A stretch of 64,000 nt of DNA from Phenylobacterium deserti (GCA_945874825.1 CAMCIK010000008.1:1-64000); one strand, 5' to 3'; shown: positions 30,604 through 40,912, counted from the stretch's first letter. The notes: generated by a model from the sequence alone, not told the origin. Made by a program: numbers and translations.

Positions 30604-31743
30604 GTGGGCCCGATGGGAGACAATCTCCCGAGACAGGCTAGAAATCGGGCCTTTGAGAGTACCCTGCGCATGAAGCAAAGCGCCGCCGAGCTTATGGACC
30701 TCGCCAAGGAGAAATCCGGCGAACACAGGCGCGAGCTGATGCATCGCGTTGCGGACATGTATTTCCAGTTCGGCCCGCGGGTCGATGATCCGGAACTTGC
30801 GCTCTTCGATGATGTCCTGAGCCAGTTGGCCCAGGAGATGGAAAGCCGGGTCCGGGCGGAACTCGCCAACCGGATGGCTTTGGCCCGCACCCCCCCGGTC
30901 CGCCTGATCCGCACCCTCGCCCGGGACGAGATCATCGATGTCGCCAGTCCCATCCTCCAGCTCTCTCGGGCGGTGTCGGAGGAGGATTTGATCGACCTCG
31001 CGCGAACCCGCGGCGACGCCCATCTGAAGGCGATTTCGCGACGGTCGAACCTTCCCGCCAGCGTTACAGACCTCATTGTCGACCGGGCGGGCGAAAGCAC
31101 GCTGGAAGTGCTCCTGGCCAACGCCTCGGCCAACCTGTCCCGCGAGGCCCATGAGCGCCTGGTGGACCGCGCCGTCGAACATCCCGCCCTGCAGGCGGCC
31201 GTGGTCCGTTACGCCAAGCTGCCCGTCGACCTGCTCAACGAGATGTACTTCGTCGTTGAGGCGCGCATGCGCAGCGTCATCCTGCAACGCAACGCCCAGA
31301 TCAAGCCGGAGGAGCTGGACGAAGCCCTCAGGCAGAGCCGGGACCGCCTTGCCAGCCGCAAGACCAATCATCCCCCCGATTTCGCCAGGGCTGAAAAGAC
31401 AGTCAAGGCGGCGGAGGTCAGGGGCACCATAAGCCCCAATGTCCTGGTTGGCTTCCTCAGGAGCGGCGACACAACCGCCTACCTGATCGCAATCTCGAAG
31501 CTGGCGGGCACCGACTTCGAGACGGCGCGCACCATCCACGAGCGGCGGGAACTCGACGCCCTGTCCATCGTCTGCAAGGCGGCTGGATTCGACCGCGCCA
31601 TCTTCATCACCATGGCCGTGCTCGTGCTCGGCCGGGAGAACAATCCCATGGGTCGCGCCCGGGAGTATGGCGAGATCTACGAGGCCCTGCCCCGCGAGGT
31701 CGCAAAGCGGACCGTCCGTTTCTGGGGTGACAGAAGGGGTTGA
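30604..31743 (+). CDS. DUF2336 domain-containing protein
   Basis: Helical-repeat protein (ASPILQLSRAVSEEDLIDLARTRGDAHLKAISRRSNLPASVTDLIVDRA) typical of DUF2336. Start could be 30613. Confidence 0.82.
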   Translation: MGPMGDNLPRQARNRAFESTLRMKQSAAELMDLAKEKSGEHRRELMHRVADMYFQFGPRVDDPELALFDDVLSQLAQEMESRVRAELANRMALARTPPVRLIRTLARDEIIDVASPILQLSRAVSEEDLIDLARTRGDAHLKAISRRSNLPASVTDLIVDRAGESTLEVLLANASANLSREAHERLVDRAVEHPALQAAVVRYAKLPVDLLNEMYFVVEARMRSVILQRNAQIKPEELDEALRQSRDRLASRKTNHPPDFARAEKTVKAAEVRGTISPNVLVGFLRSGDTTAYLIAISKLAGTDFETARTIHERRELDALSIVCKAAGFDRAIFITMAVLVLGRENNPMGRAREYGEIYEALPREVAKRTVRFWGDRRG

Positions 31744-31752
31744 GCCCTGCCG

Positions 31753-32631
31753 TCAGGCCTGGCGGCGCACCAGCCTGGCGTAGTCATCCATCAGGCTCAG
31801 CGAGATGTTACCGGGGGTAAACCGGTACTCACCGATCTCCGACACCGGGGTCACTTCGGCGGCGGTCCCCACCACGAAGCATTCCGAGAATGACGCCAGC
31901 TCCTCGGGCCGGATGTGGCGCTCGATCACCTCGAAGCCCTTTGAACGGGCTAGGGCGACGACCGTCTGCCGGGTCAGGCCGTCCAGGAAACAGTCGGGCG
32001 TCGGCGTGACCAGGGCACCATCCTGCACGAAAAAGACATTCGAACCGGTGCTCTCGGCCACATAGCCGCGGTAGTCGAGCATCATGGCGTCTGTGTAGCC
32101 GGCCTTCTCGGCGGCGTGCTTGGACAGGGTGCAGATCATGTAGAGTCCCGTGGCCTTGGCGTGCACCGGCTCTGAGTCGGGCGAAGGACGCCGGTACTTC
32201 GCCCAGCACATCCGGATGCCCTGGGCCTTCTGCTCCGGTGAAAAGTAGGACGGCCAATCCCAGACAGCCACGGCGACGTGGATCCGGGTATTCTGGGCCG
32301 AGACACCGATCATCTCCGAGCCCCGCCAGGCGATCGGCCGGACGTAGGCATCCTCAAGCCCGTTGCGGGTGCACGTCTCCTTGCAGGCCTGATCGATCTC
32401 GTCCACCGTGAACGGGATTTCGAAATCCAGGATCTCGGCCGACTTGAACAGACGTTCCGTGTGCTCGCGCAGCTTGAAGATTTCCCCGCCATACATGCGC
32501 TCGCCCTCGAACACGGCGGACGCGTAATGGAGGCCGTGGGTCAGTACGTGCACCTTCGCTTCGCGCCAGGGCGTAAACTGGCCGTCCAGCCAGATCCATC
32601 CATCGCGGTCGTCGAAGGGAACAAGTGACAT
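31753..32631 (-). CDS. ilvE: Branched-chain amino acid aminotransferase
   Basis: WLDGQFTPWREAKVHVLTHGLHYASAVFEGERMYGG; AYVRPIAWRG; class IV aminotransferase. Confidence 0.95.
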   Translation of the reverse strand: MSLVPFDDRDGWIWLDGQFTPWREAKVHVLTHGLHYASAVFEGERMYGGEIFKLREHTERLFKSAEILDFEIPFTVDEIDQACKETCTRNGLEDAYVRPIAWRGSEMIGVSAQNTRIHVAVAVWDWPSYFSPEQKAQGIRMCWAKYRRPSPDSEPVHAKATGLYMICTLSKHAAEKAGYTDAMMLDYRGYVAESTGSNVFFVQDGALVTPTPDCFLDGLTRQTVVALARSKGFEVIERHIRPEELASFSECFVVGTAAEVTPVSEIGEYRFTPGNISLSLMDDYARLVRRQA

Positions 32632-32722
32632 TGGGAACGCATCTCCTCTCGCAGGCCGTTCCTTACAGCCCCGCGTGGGCGCGCCGTCAATGGGATAACC
32701 GGCGTAGGCGGGGGGGACGGCC

Positions 32723-33433
32723 ATGGTGAAAGACGCCGCCACCGGGCGGGTCCGACACCTTCTGGTCGTGGACGACGATGACCGGATCCGCGAACTCCTG
32801 AAGGCCTTCCTCACCCGCGCCGGGTTTCGGGTGTCGGCGGCACCGGGGGGAGAGGCTGCCCGCCGCTTGCTCGAGGCCCTGGACTTCGACCTGGCCATCC
32901 TCGATGTCATGATGCCCGGAGAGGACGGCCTGTCCCTGGCCGCCTGGATGCGGAGCCGCCCGGGTTCGGCAGGTCGCCTTCCTGTGCTGATGCTGACCGC
33001 CCGCGGGGATCCCAGCGACCGCATCGAGGGCCTGCGCAGGGGCGCTGACGATTACCTGGCCAAACCCTTCGAGCCCGAGGAACTGGTGCTGCGGATTGAA
33101 GCCATCCTCCGGCGGATCGCCGAGGCGCCGTCCGGCGCGGGAGGCGGCCTCAGCCTGGGGCCTTGCAATTTCGACCCGACGCGGGGCGAGCTGACCCGCG
33201 AGGGCCACCCTGTGCGCCTGACGGAGGCCGAGGTCAGCCTGCTGCGTCGCCTTGCCCAGACCCCGCACGAACCTGTCGAACGCCAGGACCTGATTAACGC
33301 CGACGTCGACCCGGGCGGCCGGGCCGTCGACATCCAGGTCACACGCCTTCGCCGGAAGATCGAGATCGACCCCCGGTCGCCCCGCTACCTTCAGACCGTG
33401 CGTGGGGTCGGCTATCTGCTTGCGCCGGACTGA
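32723..33433 (+). CDS. OmpR-family response regulator
   Basis: HLLVVDDDDRIRELLKAFLTRAGF; FDLAILDVMMPGEDG; winged helix. Confidence 0.95.
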   Translation: MVKDAATGRVRHLLVVDDDDRIRELLKAFLTRAGFRVSAAPGGEAARRLLEALDFDLAILDVMMPGEDGLSLAAWMRSRPGSAGRLPVLMLTARGDPSDRIEGLRRGADDYLAKPFEPEELVLRIEAILRRIAEAPSGAGGGLSLGPCNFDPTRGELTREGHPVRLTEAEVSLLRRLAQTPHEPVERQDLINADVDPGGRAVDIQVTRLRRKIEIDPRSPRYLQTVRGVGYLLAPD

Positions 33434-33434
33434 G

Positions 33435-34790
33435 ATGGCGCGATCCTTCCCTGCACCGGAGGCCTGGAGGCGGCTGATAAAGCGCAGCCTGCCCGCCACC
33501 CTCTATGGGCGAACCTTCCTGATCATCGTCCTGCCGGTCGCCCTCATGCAGCTTGCGGTGGCTTGGGTGTTCTTCGACGCCCACTGGCGGACGGTGACCA
33601 TGCAACTTTCAGATGGCTTGGCGGGCGACGTCGCCTGGGCCCTGGAGAGCTATGAGGATGACCCCTCCCCCGCCGGCCTCGCCCGCACGGCGGGACGGGC
33701 GGAACGGTCCATGAGCCTCTCCATCGCCTACCTGCCCGACAGGCCGCTGCCGGAGACCCGCCGGCGGAATGCCTTCGCCACCGTGGATTCTTCCCTGCGG
33801 CAGGCGCTTGCCGCGCGGATCGACGCCCCCTTCTGGTTCGATACCACCCGCTACCCGGCCTATGTGGACATCCGGGTCCAGGCCCACGGCGGCGTGCTTC
33901 GCGTCCTGGCACCCAGGGAGCGGGCAGTCGCGACCCAGGGCGGCATATTCCTGGGGTGGATGGCGGCAGCGACCCTGATCCTGACCGGGGTCTCTCTGGT
34001 CTTCATCCGCAATCAGGTCCGGGCGATCGAGCGCCTCGCCCAGGCGGCGGAAGACTTCGGCAGGGGCCGCGATGCCCCAGCCTTCAAGCCCTACGGGGCG
34101 CGGGAGGTTCGGCAGGCCGCCAAGGCCTTCCTCGCCATGAAGGCGCGTATCCAGAGACAGATCGAACAGAGGACGGCTCTGCTGGCTTCGGTCAGCCACG
34201 ACCTGAGGACGCCGCTGACGCGCCTGCGCCTCGAGCTCGCCATGACGGACCCCGGGCCCGCCACGGAAGCCATGAAGCGCGATCTCTCAGAGATGGAGCA
34301 CATGATCGACGAATACTTGGCCTTCGCCCGCGGAGAGGGCGGCGAGCAGGCTGTCGATATGGATCTGGGGGCCCTGGTCCGGGAGGCGGCTGAGGGTGCC
34401 CGGCGGAGTGGATCACCGATCGAGGTTACTCTTCCTGCCGATGGCGTCCCCTACCGGGGTCGTCGCGGTGCCCTCAAGCGGGCTCTCGCCAACCTCATCT
34501 CCAACGCTTCGGCCCATGGAGAGCAGGTGCACGTCGGCGTGAGCCTCACGGACGGGGGTGTCACGGTGACCGTCGACGATGACGGACCTGGCATCCCGCC
34601 TGAGCGCCGCGAAGAGGCCTTCCGGGCCTTCAACAGGCTGGACGACTCCCGCAACCAGAACGCCAAGGGCGTAGGGCTGGGTCTCGCCATCGCTAGGGAC
34701 GCGGCCCGGGGGCATGGTGGCGATGTGCGCCTGGAGGACTCGCCGCTGGGCGGACTTCGTGCTGTCCTGCGGTTGCCGGCGGGCAGCTAG
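33435..34790 (+). CDS. EnvZ-like sensor histidine kinase
   Basis: Two TMs, HAMP, LLASVSHDLRTPLTRLRLELAM, NLISNASAHG, DDDGPGIP; one base after the RR stop. Confidence 0.94.
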   Translation: MARSFPAPEAWRRLIKRSLPATLYGRTFLIIVLPVALMQLAVAWVFFDAHWRTVTMQLSDGLAGDVAWALESYEDDPSPAGLARTAGRAERSMSLSIAYLPDRPLPETRRRNAFATVDSSLRQALAARIDAPFWFDTTRYPAYVDIRVQAHGGVLRVLAPRERAVATQGGIFLGWMAAATLILTGVSLVFIRNQVRAIERLAQAAEDFGRGRDAPAFKPYGAREVRQAAKAFLAMKARIQRQIEQRTALLASVSHDLRTPLTRLRLELAMTDPGPATEAMKRDLSEMEHMIDEYLAFARGEGGEQAVDMDLGALVREAAEGARRSGSPIEVTLPADGVPYRGRRGALKRALANLISNASAHGEQVHVGVSLTDGGVTVTVDDDGPGIPPERREEAFRAFNRLDDSRNQNAKGVGLGLAIARDAARGHGGDVRLEDSPLGGLRAVLRLPAGS

Positions 34791-34888
34791 TCGATCCGCC
34801 GTGCTGACCTGTCTTTCACCTGCCAACACCCTGCACCCGAGCGTGACATGATCCCGTGGGATTGACAGGATCCGTAACCTGTAAGAAA

Positions 34889-34903
34889 TTTTACGCTGTA
34901 AAA
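34889..34903. promoter_or_regulatory. AT-rich palindrome upstream of the DUF2147 gene
   Basis: TTTTAC-GCT-GTAAAA in an otherwise GC-rich context. Confidence 0.35.
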
Positions 34904-34938
34904 CCCTTAGTGCCCAAACCTTCGAGGAGCCGACCGCC

Positions 34939-35406
34939 ATGTCCCGTCCCGTCGAAAGCGCGATCCGCGTACCGGTCATAACTAGCCTTTGCGCCGCCGC
35001 TGCCTCTGCGCTGCTCCTCGCAGCCACAGCTGCGGCCGCCTCACAGTCGCCGGTGGGGACCTGGTACACTCAGGACCGCAGCGCCAAGGTCCGGATCGCA
35101 CCCTGTGGCCAGAAGCTCTGCGGCCAGATCGTCTGGGCCCGTGACCGCGCCGGCGGTTCCGCTGCGGCGGCGCGGGACGCGGCCAACCCCGATCCCGCCC
35201 TGAGATCGCGGCCAATCATTGGCCTCCAGATCATCCGCGACTTCACCCCGGCGGGTCCCGGCAAGTGGGGCGGAGGCAAGATCTATGATCCCAATTCGGG
35301 GCGCACCTATGCCTCGAAGATGAGCCTGTCGGCGCAAGGCGTCCTGAAGGTCGAGGGCTGTGTTTCCGTCATCTGCCAGGCCCAGACCTGGACCCAGGCC
35401 GACTAG
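34939..35406 (+). CDS. DUF2147 domain-containing secreted protein
   Basis: Signal peptide; GTWYTQDRSAKVRIAPCGQKLCGQIVWARD ... IYDPNSGRTYASKMSL. Confidence 0.9.
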   Translation: MSRPVESAIRVPVITSLCAAAASALLLAATAAAASQSPVGTWYTQDRSAKVRIAPCGQKLCGQIVWARDRAGGSAAAARDAANPDPALRSRPIIGLQIIRDFTPAGPGKWGGGKIYDPNSGRTYASKMSLSAQGVLKVEGCVSVICQAQTWTQAD

Positions 35407-35452
35407 AGCCTGTTTCGTTTCGATAACCGGTTCCCAGTAATCGGAAAAGGAC

Positions 35453-36247
35453 CTAGCCGCCGAGCTCCGCCGACCGGCTGGCGGCGGCGGCGACGGCGTC
35501 CTTCAGAAGCGGCCCCAGACCGGCCTCCCGACCCAGCACGCTCAGTGCCGCCTCAGTGGTTCCTCCTGGCGAGGTGACCTGCCGACGCAGTTCCGCGGGC
35601 GTCTGACCGGTCGCGTCGAGAAGCGCGGCTGCGCCGATCATGGTGGCCCGGGCGAGTTCCCGGGAAGCGTCCGCAGGCAGGCCAGCCGCGGCGCCCGCCG
35701 CCTCGAGGGCTTCAACAAAGGCGTAGAAATAGGCCGGCGCCGACCCGGAAACGCCCGTGGCAGCGTGCAGCAGTCCCTCCTCGGCCAGATCCACCACGAC
35801 GCCCACTGGGGCAAAGAGGCTCCGAGCCCGGCCGGCAGCCTCCGGATCGGTTGCAAACAGACTGGCCACGCCCCGGCCGACGGCAACGGCTGTCGTGGGC
35901 ATGATGCGGGCCACACGCCGGCCCCCGAAGGCCTCGGAGATGTCGGCGGCCCTCACCCCCGCCACCACGGAGACGATCACGGCATCCGGCGGCAGATGGG
36001 GGGCGACAGCTAAGACCGCCTCCCGCCAGGCCTGGGGCTTGACCGCCAGAAGGACGGTCCCCGCCCGGGCGATCTCTCGAGGCCCCAGATCGCCCAAGGC
36101 CCCAGCCCGGATCGCCCCGAGGGCGGCTTCGGACGGTGAGGGATCGAGGATCATGAGGTCGCCGGTGGACGGCCCGCCAAAGCGAAGCCAGCCCTCGATG
36201 AGGGCGCCGCCCAGGCGTCCGGCACCGAGCATAAGGACAGGTTTCAT
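35453..36247 (-). CDS. proC: Pyrroline-5-carboxylate reductase
   Basis: VLMLGAGRLGGALIEGWL; GVSGSAPAYFYAFVEALEAAG; TSPGGTTEAALSVL. Confidence 0.95.
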   Translation of the reverse strand: MKPVLMLGAGRLGGALIEGWLRFGGPSTGDLMILDPSPSEAALGAIRAGALGDLGPREIARAGTVLLAVKPQAWREAVLAVAPHLPPDAVIVSVVAGVRAADISEAFGGRRVARIMPTTAVAVGRGVASLFATDPEAAGRARSLFAPVGVVVDLAEEGLLHAATGVSGSAPAYFYAFVEALEAAGAAAGLPADASRELARATMIGAAALLDATGQTPAELRRQVTSPGGTTEAALSVLGREAGLGPLLKDAVAAAASRSAELGG

Positions 36248-36279
36248 TCGCGCCTCCGGTTCCGCCCGACAGGACGGCT

Positions 36280-36783
36280 TCAGGCCACGCCGACCGTCTC
36301 GAACATGCAAGCGGCGAGGGCTTCCGCGGGAGATTTGCCGCACCGGACCAGGAAATCAAAGGCAGGAAAGAACCGGTCCGCTGCCTCCATGGCCACGTCG
36401 ATCATGCCGGCGGTCTGGCCCAGCCCGGGGTATTCGCCCGGCAGGAGTGGGGTCCCGAAGCGAAAGAGGATCTCGCCATCCTCGCGCATCTCGAAAAGGC
36501 CGAGCGAGGCGCGGGCATTCACGCCCGACAGGAGCTCATAGACCTGGGCGCGCAAGGATGGCGGCGCACGCATGTCCAGGGACAGGCTGACCTGCAGACA
36601 GTCCACATCCGGTCGCCAGGTAAAGCAGAGGCCGAAATCCCGCCAGCCACCGGTGAGGGTAAAGGCGACGTCTCCGCGCTCGGTCCGGTCGAACTGCAGG
36701 TTCTCGGCCTCGAGGACATGCTCGACGACGTCCAAGGGGTCTTGGCTGAACAGGCCCTCGTCCTCGGACAGGAAAGATTCCAT
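36280..36783 (-). CDS. YbjN domain-containing protein
   Basis: DVVEHVLEAENLQFDRTERGDVAFTLTGGWRDFGLCFTWRPDVDCLQVSLSLDM. Confidence 0.88.
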   Translation of the reverse strand: MESFLSEDEGLFSQDPLDVVEHVLEAENLQFDRTERGDVAFTLTGGWRDFGLCFTWRPDVDCLQVSLSLDMRAPPSLRAQVYELLSGVNARASLGLFEMREDGEILFRFGTPLLPGEYPGLGQTAGMIDVAMEAADRFFPAFDFLVRCGKSPAEALAACMFETVGVA

Positions 36784-36908
36784 GCGCCCGAATGCCTCCG
36801 CACTGCGATCGAATCGTCGATCGGTCGGGAGGACGCTAATCCGGTTCGGGAGATTCCCTACAGTGGGATTCACCCGGTTGCTGCGCCTTCAGAGCGCAGA
36901 CCTGTGGA

Positions 36909-37163
36909 TCATTTCGCCGCGGGCTTGCGCGGAGCCCGCGGCGGGGCCGCGGCGCGCAGGCTGGCGACCTCCTCGCGGAGGGCGGCGATCTCGGCCTTGA
37001 GGGCATCGATTTCGTCGCGACGCACGAGGTCCAGCTCGGCGACCCAGCGGTCGGCCTGGACGCGGAAGGCCGCCTTGGCCTCGTCGCCCGCACTTTGCGC
37101 CAGTCCCATAGCGGCATTGGTCAGCCGGGCCATCTCATCAAGGAAGGGGTTCTGTGTTTGCAT
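36909..37163 (-). CDS. ubiK: UbiK/YqiC (BMFP) accessory factor family
   Basis: 84 aa; NPFLDEMARLTNAAMGLAQSAGDEAKAAF and a coiled-coil C-terminus. Confidence 0.85.
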   Translation of the reverse strand: MQTQNPFLDEMARLTNAAMGLAQSAGDEAKAAFRVQADRWVAELDLVRRDEIDALKAEIAALREEVASLRAAAPPRAPRKPAAK

Positions 37164-37175
37164 ATTGGCAATATG
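37161..37175. promoter_or_regulatory. Palindrome CATATTGGCAATATG in the ubiK/lgt divergent region
   Basis: Perfect 7-bp arms around a single G; one arm contains the ubiK start codon. Confidence 0.35.
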
Positions 37176-37244
37176 GGCCCATCGGGGATGAAAACGAAGG
37201 CCTTCTCGGATAGAGATTTATCCGTAATCACACGGAGACCTGCC

Positions 37245-38063
37245 TTGGCCCTGCCCTTTCCGCAGATTGACCCCGTTCTGATCCAGATCGGGCCCTTGGC
37301 CATCCGCTGGTATGCGCTGGCCTACATCGTCGGCATCCTGGCCGCATGGCGTTATGCTAGCGCCCTGGTCGACCGGGCCGACCTGTGGACGAAGCGGGGA
37401 CCGCCTGTGGACAAGCCGGGTCTCGAAGACCTGGTCCTGTGGATCACCCTGGGGATCATCGCCGGCGGCCGGCTGGGCCATGTCCTCTTCTATACCCCCG
37501 GCATCCTGCTCTCCGATCCCATGGAAGTGCTGCGGGTCTGGAACGGAGGCATGAGCTTCCACGGTGGCTGCCTTGGGGTCCTCGTGGCCGTCGGGCTGTT
37601 CGTCCGACGTAAGGGGCTCGACCTCTTTTCCGTCGGAGACCTGGTCTGCGCCGTGGTTCCCATCGGTCTCTTCCTCGGGCGTATCGCAAACTTCATCAAT
37701 GGCGAACTCTGGGGCCGGCCCACGGACCTGCCCTGGGCGATGGTGTTCCCGGCGGCGGGCCCTGAGCCCCGGCACCCCAGCCAGATCTATGAGGCCGTGC
37801 TGGAGGGCGTGCTCCTGTTCCTGGTCCTGCGCTGGGCCACGCACAAGCGGCGCTGGCTCGGCCGACCGGGGGTCGTCGCGGGGATCTTCTTCGCCGGCTA
37901 CGGACTGTTCCGGATTCTCGTGGAGATGGTCCGCGAACCCGACATCTACATGCCCGCCTTCCCCATGGGCGTGACGATGGGCATGCTCCTCAGCCTTCCC
38001 ATGGTCATCTTCGGTGTCTGGCTGATCCGGCGAAAACCTGCCCCGGGCGACCGCGCGCCGTGA
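37245..38063 (+). CDS. lgt: Prolipoprotein diacylglyceryl transferase
   Basis: QIDPVLIQIGPLAIRWYALAYIVGI; GRIANFINGELWGRPTDLPWAMVFP; HPSQIYEAVLEG. TTG at 37245 with upstream GGAG preferred; ATGs at 37173/37188 possible. Confidence 0.93.
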   Translation: MALPFPQIDPVLIQIGPLAIRWYALAYIVGILAAWRYASALVDRADLWTKRGPPVDKPGLEDLVLWITLGIIAGGRLGHVLFYTPGILLSDPMEVLRVWNGGMSFHGGCLGVLVAVGLFVRRKGLDLFSVGDLVCAVVPIGLFLGRIANFINGELWGRPTDLPWAMVFPAAGPEPRHPSQIYEAVLEGVLLFLVLRWATHKRRWLGRPGVVAGIFFAGYGLFRILVEMVREPDIYMPAFPMGVTMGMLLSLPMVIFGVWLIRRKPAPGDRAP

Positions 38064-39121
38064 GCCTGGCCGGACGCCTTGCAGAGCGGATCCGGAGCGC
38101 CGGACCGGTCAGCGTGGCCGAGTACATGCACCTTTGCCTGCATGATCCCCGTGACGGCTATTATGCCGTGCGCCCGGCGATCCGGGCCGACGGCGACTTC
38201 ATCACCGCGCCCATGGTCAGCCAGATCTTCGGCGAACTGATTGGCCTCTGGATGATTGAGGTCTGGAGGCAGATGGGTCGGCCCGATCCGGTCCGGCTCG
38301 TCGAACTGGGGCCCGGCGACGGGACCCTGATGTCGGATCTCCTGCGAGCCGCCCGGCTGGAGCCGGACTTCGCGGCCGCGATTGACCTCTGGCTGGTAGA
38401 GCCCTCCCGCCCCCTGCGGGTACAACAGGTGCAGAAGCTGGGCGCCTTGGCGCGCCATGCGGACAGCCTGGACGAGGTTCCCAAGGGCGCGCCCCTGCTC
38501 GTCTTCGCCAATGAGGTCCTCGATTGCCTGCCGACCCGGCAGTGGCAACGCCGCGAGGGTAGCTGGCACGAGCGTCGTATCGGTTTGGCCGGAGACCAGC
38601 TGGTCTTCGGGCTCGCCCCGGCTCCGGGCCTGGAGGGCGCGCCGGAGGCGGCACCCGATGGGGCAGTCTTCGAACACTCCCCCGCCCAGGAGGCCCTTGC
38701 TTCCGAACTTGGCGCCCGGATCGCCAGTGAGGGCGGGGCCGCACTTCTGGTCGACTACGGGCGTGGGACGCCGGGCCTCGGCGATACCCTGCAGGCCGTG
38801 TCCGGACACCGCAGGGTCGACCCTCTCGAGCACCCGGGTCAGGTCGACCTGACCGTCCACGCCGACTGTCCCTCCGTCCTGGCGGCCGCCCGGCGAGAGG
38901 GCGTCGAGACCCAGGGTCCGATGGCGCAGGGCGATTTCCTGCGGGTCCTGGGCCTTGAGGCGCGCGCCAGGACCCTCAGCCTGGCCCAGCCCGAATCCGG
39001 GGATCGGATACGGCGGCAGGTTGAGCGCCTCTCCGGAGCGGACCAGATGGGCGACCTCTTCCTGGCCGTTGCCCTTCACTCCCCCGGCCTCAGGCCGCCG
39101 GGATTCGGAGCCCAGACATGA
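38060..39121 (+). CDS. MidA/NDUFAF7-like class I SAM-dependent methyltransferase (COG1565)
   Basis: DGYYAVRPAIRADGDFITAPMVSQIFGELIGLW; VELGPGDGTLMSDLL; GTG start. Confidence 0.93.
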   Translation: MSLAGRLAERIRSAGPVSVAEYMHLCLHDPRDGYYAVRPAIRADGDFITAPMVSQIFGELIGLWMIEVWRQMGRPDPVRLVELGPGDGTLMSDLLRAARLEPDFAAAIDLWLVEPSRPLRVQQVQKLGALARHADSLDEVPKGAPLLVFANEVLDCLPTRQWQRREGSWHERRIGLAGDQLVFGLAPAPGLEGAPEAAPDGAVFEHSPAQEALASELGARIASEGGAALLVDYGRGTPGLGDTLQAVSGHRRVDPLEHPGQVDLTVHADCPSVLAAARREGVETQGPMAQGDFLRVLGLEARARTLSLAQPESGDRIRRQVERLSGADQMGDLFLAVALHSPGLRPPGFGAQT

Positions 39122-39894
39122 GCGGAGCGCCGCCGACCTTCCTGACCTCGCCGCGCCTTGACGTGACCGGAGTGCGGCATGCCTTCTTCACCCGCCAGGG
39201 CGGAGTTTCCTCGGGGATCTATGCCAGCCTCAACCTGGGCCGCGGGTCCCGGGACGATCCCGCCGCGGTTCTGGAAAACCAGGCGAGGGCGGCGTCGGCC
39301 CTCGGCCTTGAGGCCGACTCCCTGGCCATCGCCTACCAGGTGCACTCCGCTCGGGTACACATCGCGGAGCAAGCCTTTGGCGATGAACGGCCCGAGGGTG
39401 ACGGCGCGGCGACCGTTACGCCCGGCGTGCTGTGCGGGGCCCTTGCAGCGGATTGCGCCCCGGTGCTGATGGCGGATCCCAAGGCACGGGTCGTCTGCGC
39501 CGTCCACGCCGGCTGGCGCGGTGCCCTAGGAGGGGTAATCGAGGCCGGAGTCGCGGTGATGACTGGCCTGGGGGCGTCGCCCGGACGCATAGTTGCAGCG
39601 GTCGGCCCCTGTATCGGCCCACAGTCCTACGAGGTCGGCGAGGACTTCCGCCAAGCCTTCCTGGATGCGGATCCCGGCAGCGCCTCGCGCTTCCACGCCA
39701 CCGACAGCTATTCCATCGCCTTCGACCTGCCCGCCTACGCCCTCGAAAGGCTCCGGCGGGCGGGCGTGGAACAAGCCGAGTGGATCGGCGCCGACACCTA
39801 TTCCGATCCCGAGCTGTTCTTTTCGAACCGTAGGGCCCTACACCGTCAGGAACCCGACTTCGGGCGACTGCTGTCAGCCATAGCCCTGGTCTGA
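39118..39894 (+). CDS. pgeF: Peptidoglycan editing factor PgeF (laccase-domain)
   Basis: [52 protein letters not shown]. Confidence 0.95.
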   Translation: MSGAPPTFLTSPRLDVTGVRHAFFTRQGGVSSGIYASLNLGRGSRDDPAAVLENQARAASALGLEADSLAIAYQVHSARVHIAEQAFGDERPEGDGAATVTPGVLCGALAADCAPVLMADPKARVVCAVHAGWRGALGGVIEAGVAVMTGLGASPGRIVAAVGPCIGPQSYEVGEDFRQAFLDADPGSASRFHATDSYSIAFDLPAYALERLRRAGVEQAEWIGADTYSDPELFFSNRRALHRQEPDFGRLLSAIALV

Positions 39895-39976
39895 CGGGAT
39901 TCCACCGGGAGAGGCCTTGCCCCCTTCCCTCGCCCTGCTAAAAGCCCGGCAAGGCGAAATGAGGCGGAGAGTCCCG

Positions 39977-40912
39977 ATGAAGCTGCTAGCCGGCAACTCC
40001 AACAGGACCCTGGCCGAGGCCGTCGCCTCCCACCTCGATCTCCCCCTGACCCGGGCGCAGGTAAAGCGTTTCTCGGACAACGAGATCTTCGTCGCCATCG
40101 AAGAAAATGTCCGCGGCGAGGACATCTTCGTCATCCAGTCGACCAGCTATCCGGCTAACGACAACCTGATGGAACTGCTGATCTGCATCGACGCCCTGAA
40201 GCGGGCGTCGGCACGGCGGATCACGGCGGTCATGCCCTATTTCGGCTATGCTCGCCAGGATCGGAAGACCGGTGGCAGAACGCCCATATCGGCCAAGCTG
40301 GTCGCCAACCTCATCACTCGCGCAGGCGCCGACCGGGTCCTGACGATGGACCTGCATTCCGGGCAGATCCAGGGCTTCTTCGATATCCCGACCGACAACC
40401 TGGTGTCCGCGCCCCTGATGGCGGGCGACATCAAGAGGCACTACGAGAAGACCGAAGACCTGCTGATCGTGTCTCCCGACGTCGGCGGCGTGGTCCGAGC
40501 CCTCGCCTTGGCGAGCCGGCTCAATGCAGAGCTGGCCATTGTGGACAAACGCCGCTCGGGGCCAGGCAAGAGCGAGGTCGCCAACATCATCGGCGACGTC
40601 GAGGGCCGCCGGTTGATCCTGTTTGATGACATCGTCGACTCGGCCGGGACGCTCTGCAACGCCGCCCAGTCCCTGGTCGACGCTGGCGCCGTCGAGGTCT
40701 CGGCATACGTCACCCACGGTGTCCTTTCCGGTGCTGCCTATGACCGGGTGCAAAACTCGGTGCTCAAGGAACTGGTGATCACCGACTCGATCGAGGCGAC
40801 AACCCAGGTGGCTGGAGCTTCAAAGATCCGGCTGGTGTCTTGCGCAGCCCTGATCGGCGAGGCCGTTCGCCGGATCGCCAACGAAGAATCGGTCTCTAAG
40901 CTGTTTGACTGA
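39977..40912 (+). CDS. prs: Ribose-phosphate pyrophosphokinase
   Basis: [60 protein letters not shown]. Confidence 0.97.
   Translation: MKLLAGNSNRTLAEAVASHLDLPLTRAQVKRFSDNEIFVAIEENVRGEDIFVIQSTSYPANDNLMELLICIDALKRASARRITAVMPYFGYARQDRKTGGRTPISAKLVANLITRAGADRVLTMDLHSGQIQGFFDIPTDNLVSAPLMAGDIKRHYEKTEDLLIVSPDVGGVVRALALASRLNAELAIVDKRRSGPGKSEVANIIGDVEGRRLILFDDIVDSAGTLCNAAQSLVDAGAVEVSAYVTHGVLSGAAYDRVQNSVLKELVITDSIEATTQVAGASKIRLVSCAALIGEAVRRIANEESVSKLFD

Noticed and set aside
39914-39955. 8-bp inverted repeat GCCTTGCC/GGCAAGGC upstream of prs
   Set aside because: Short arms with a 26-nt loop in a GC-rich genome; likely chance.
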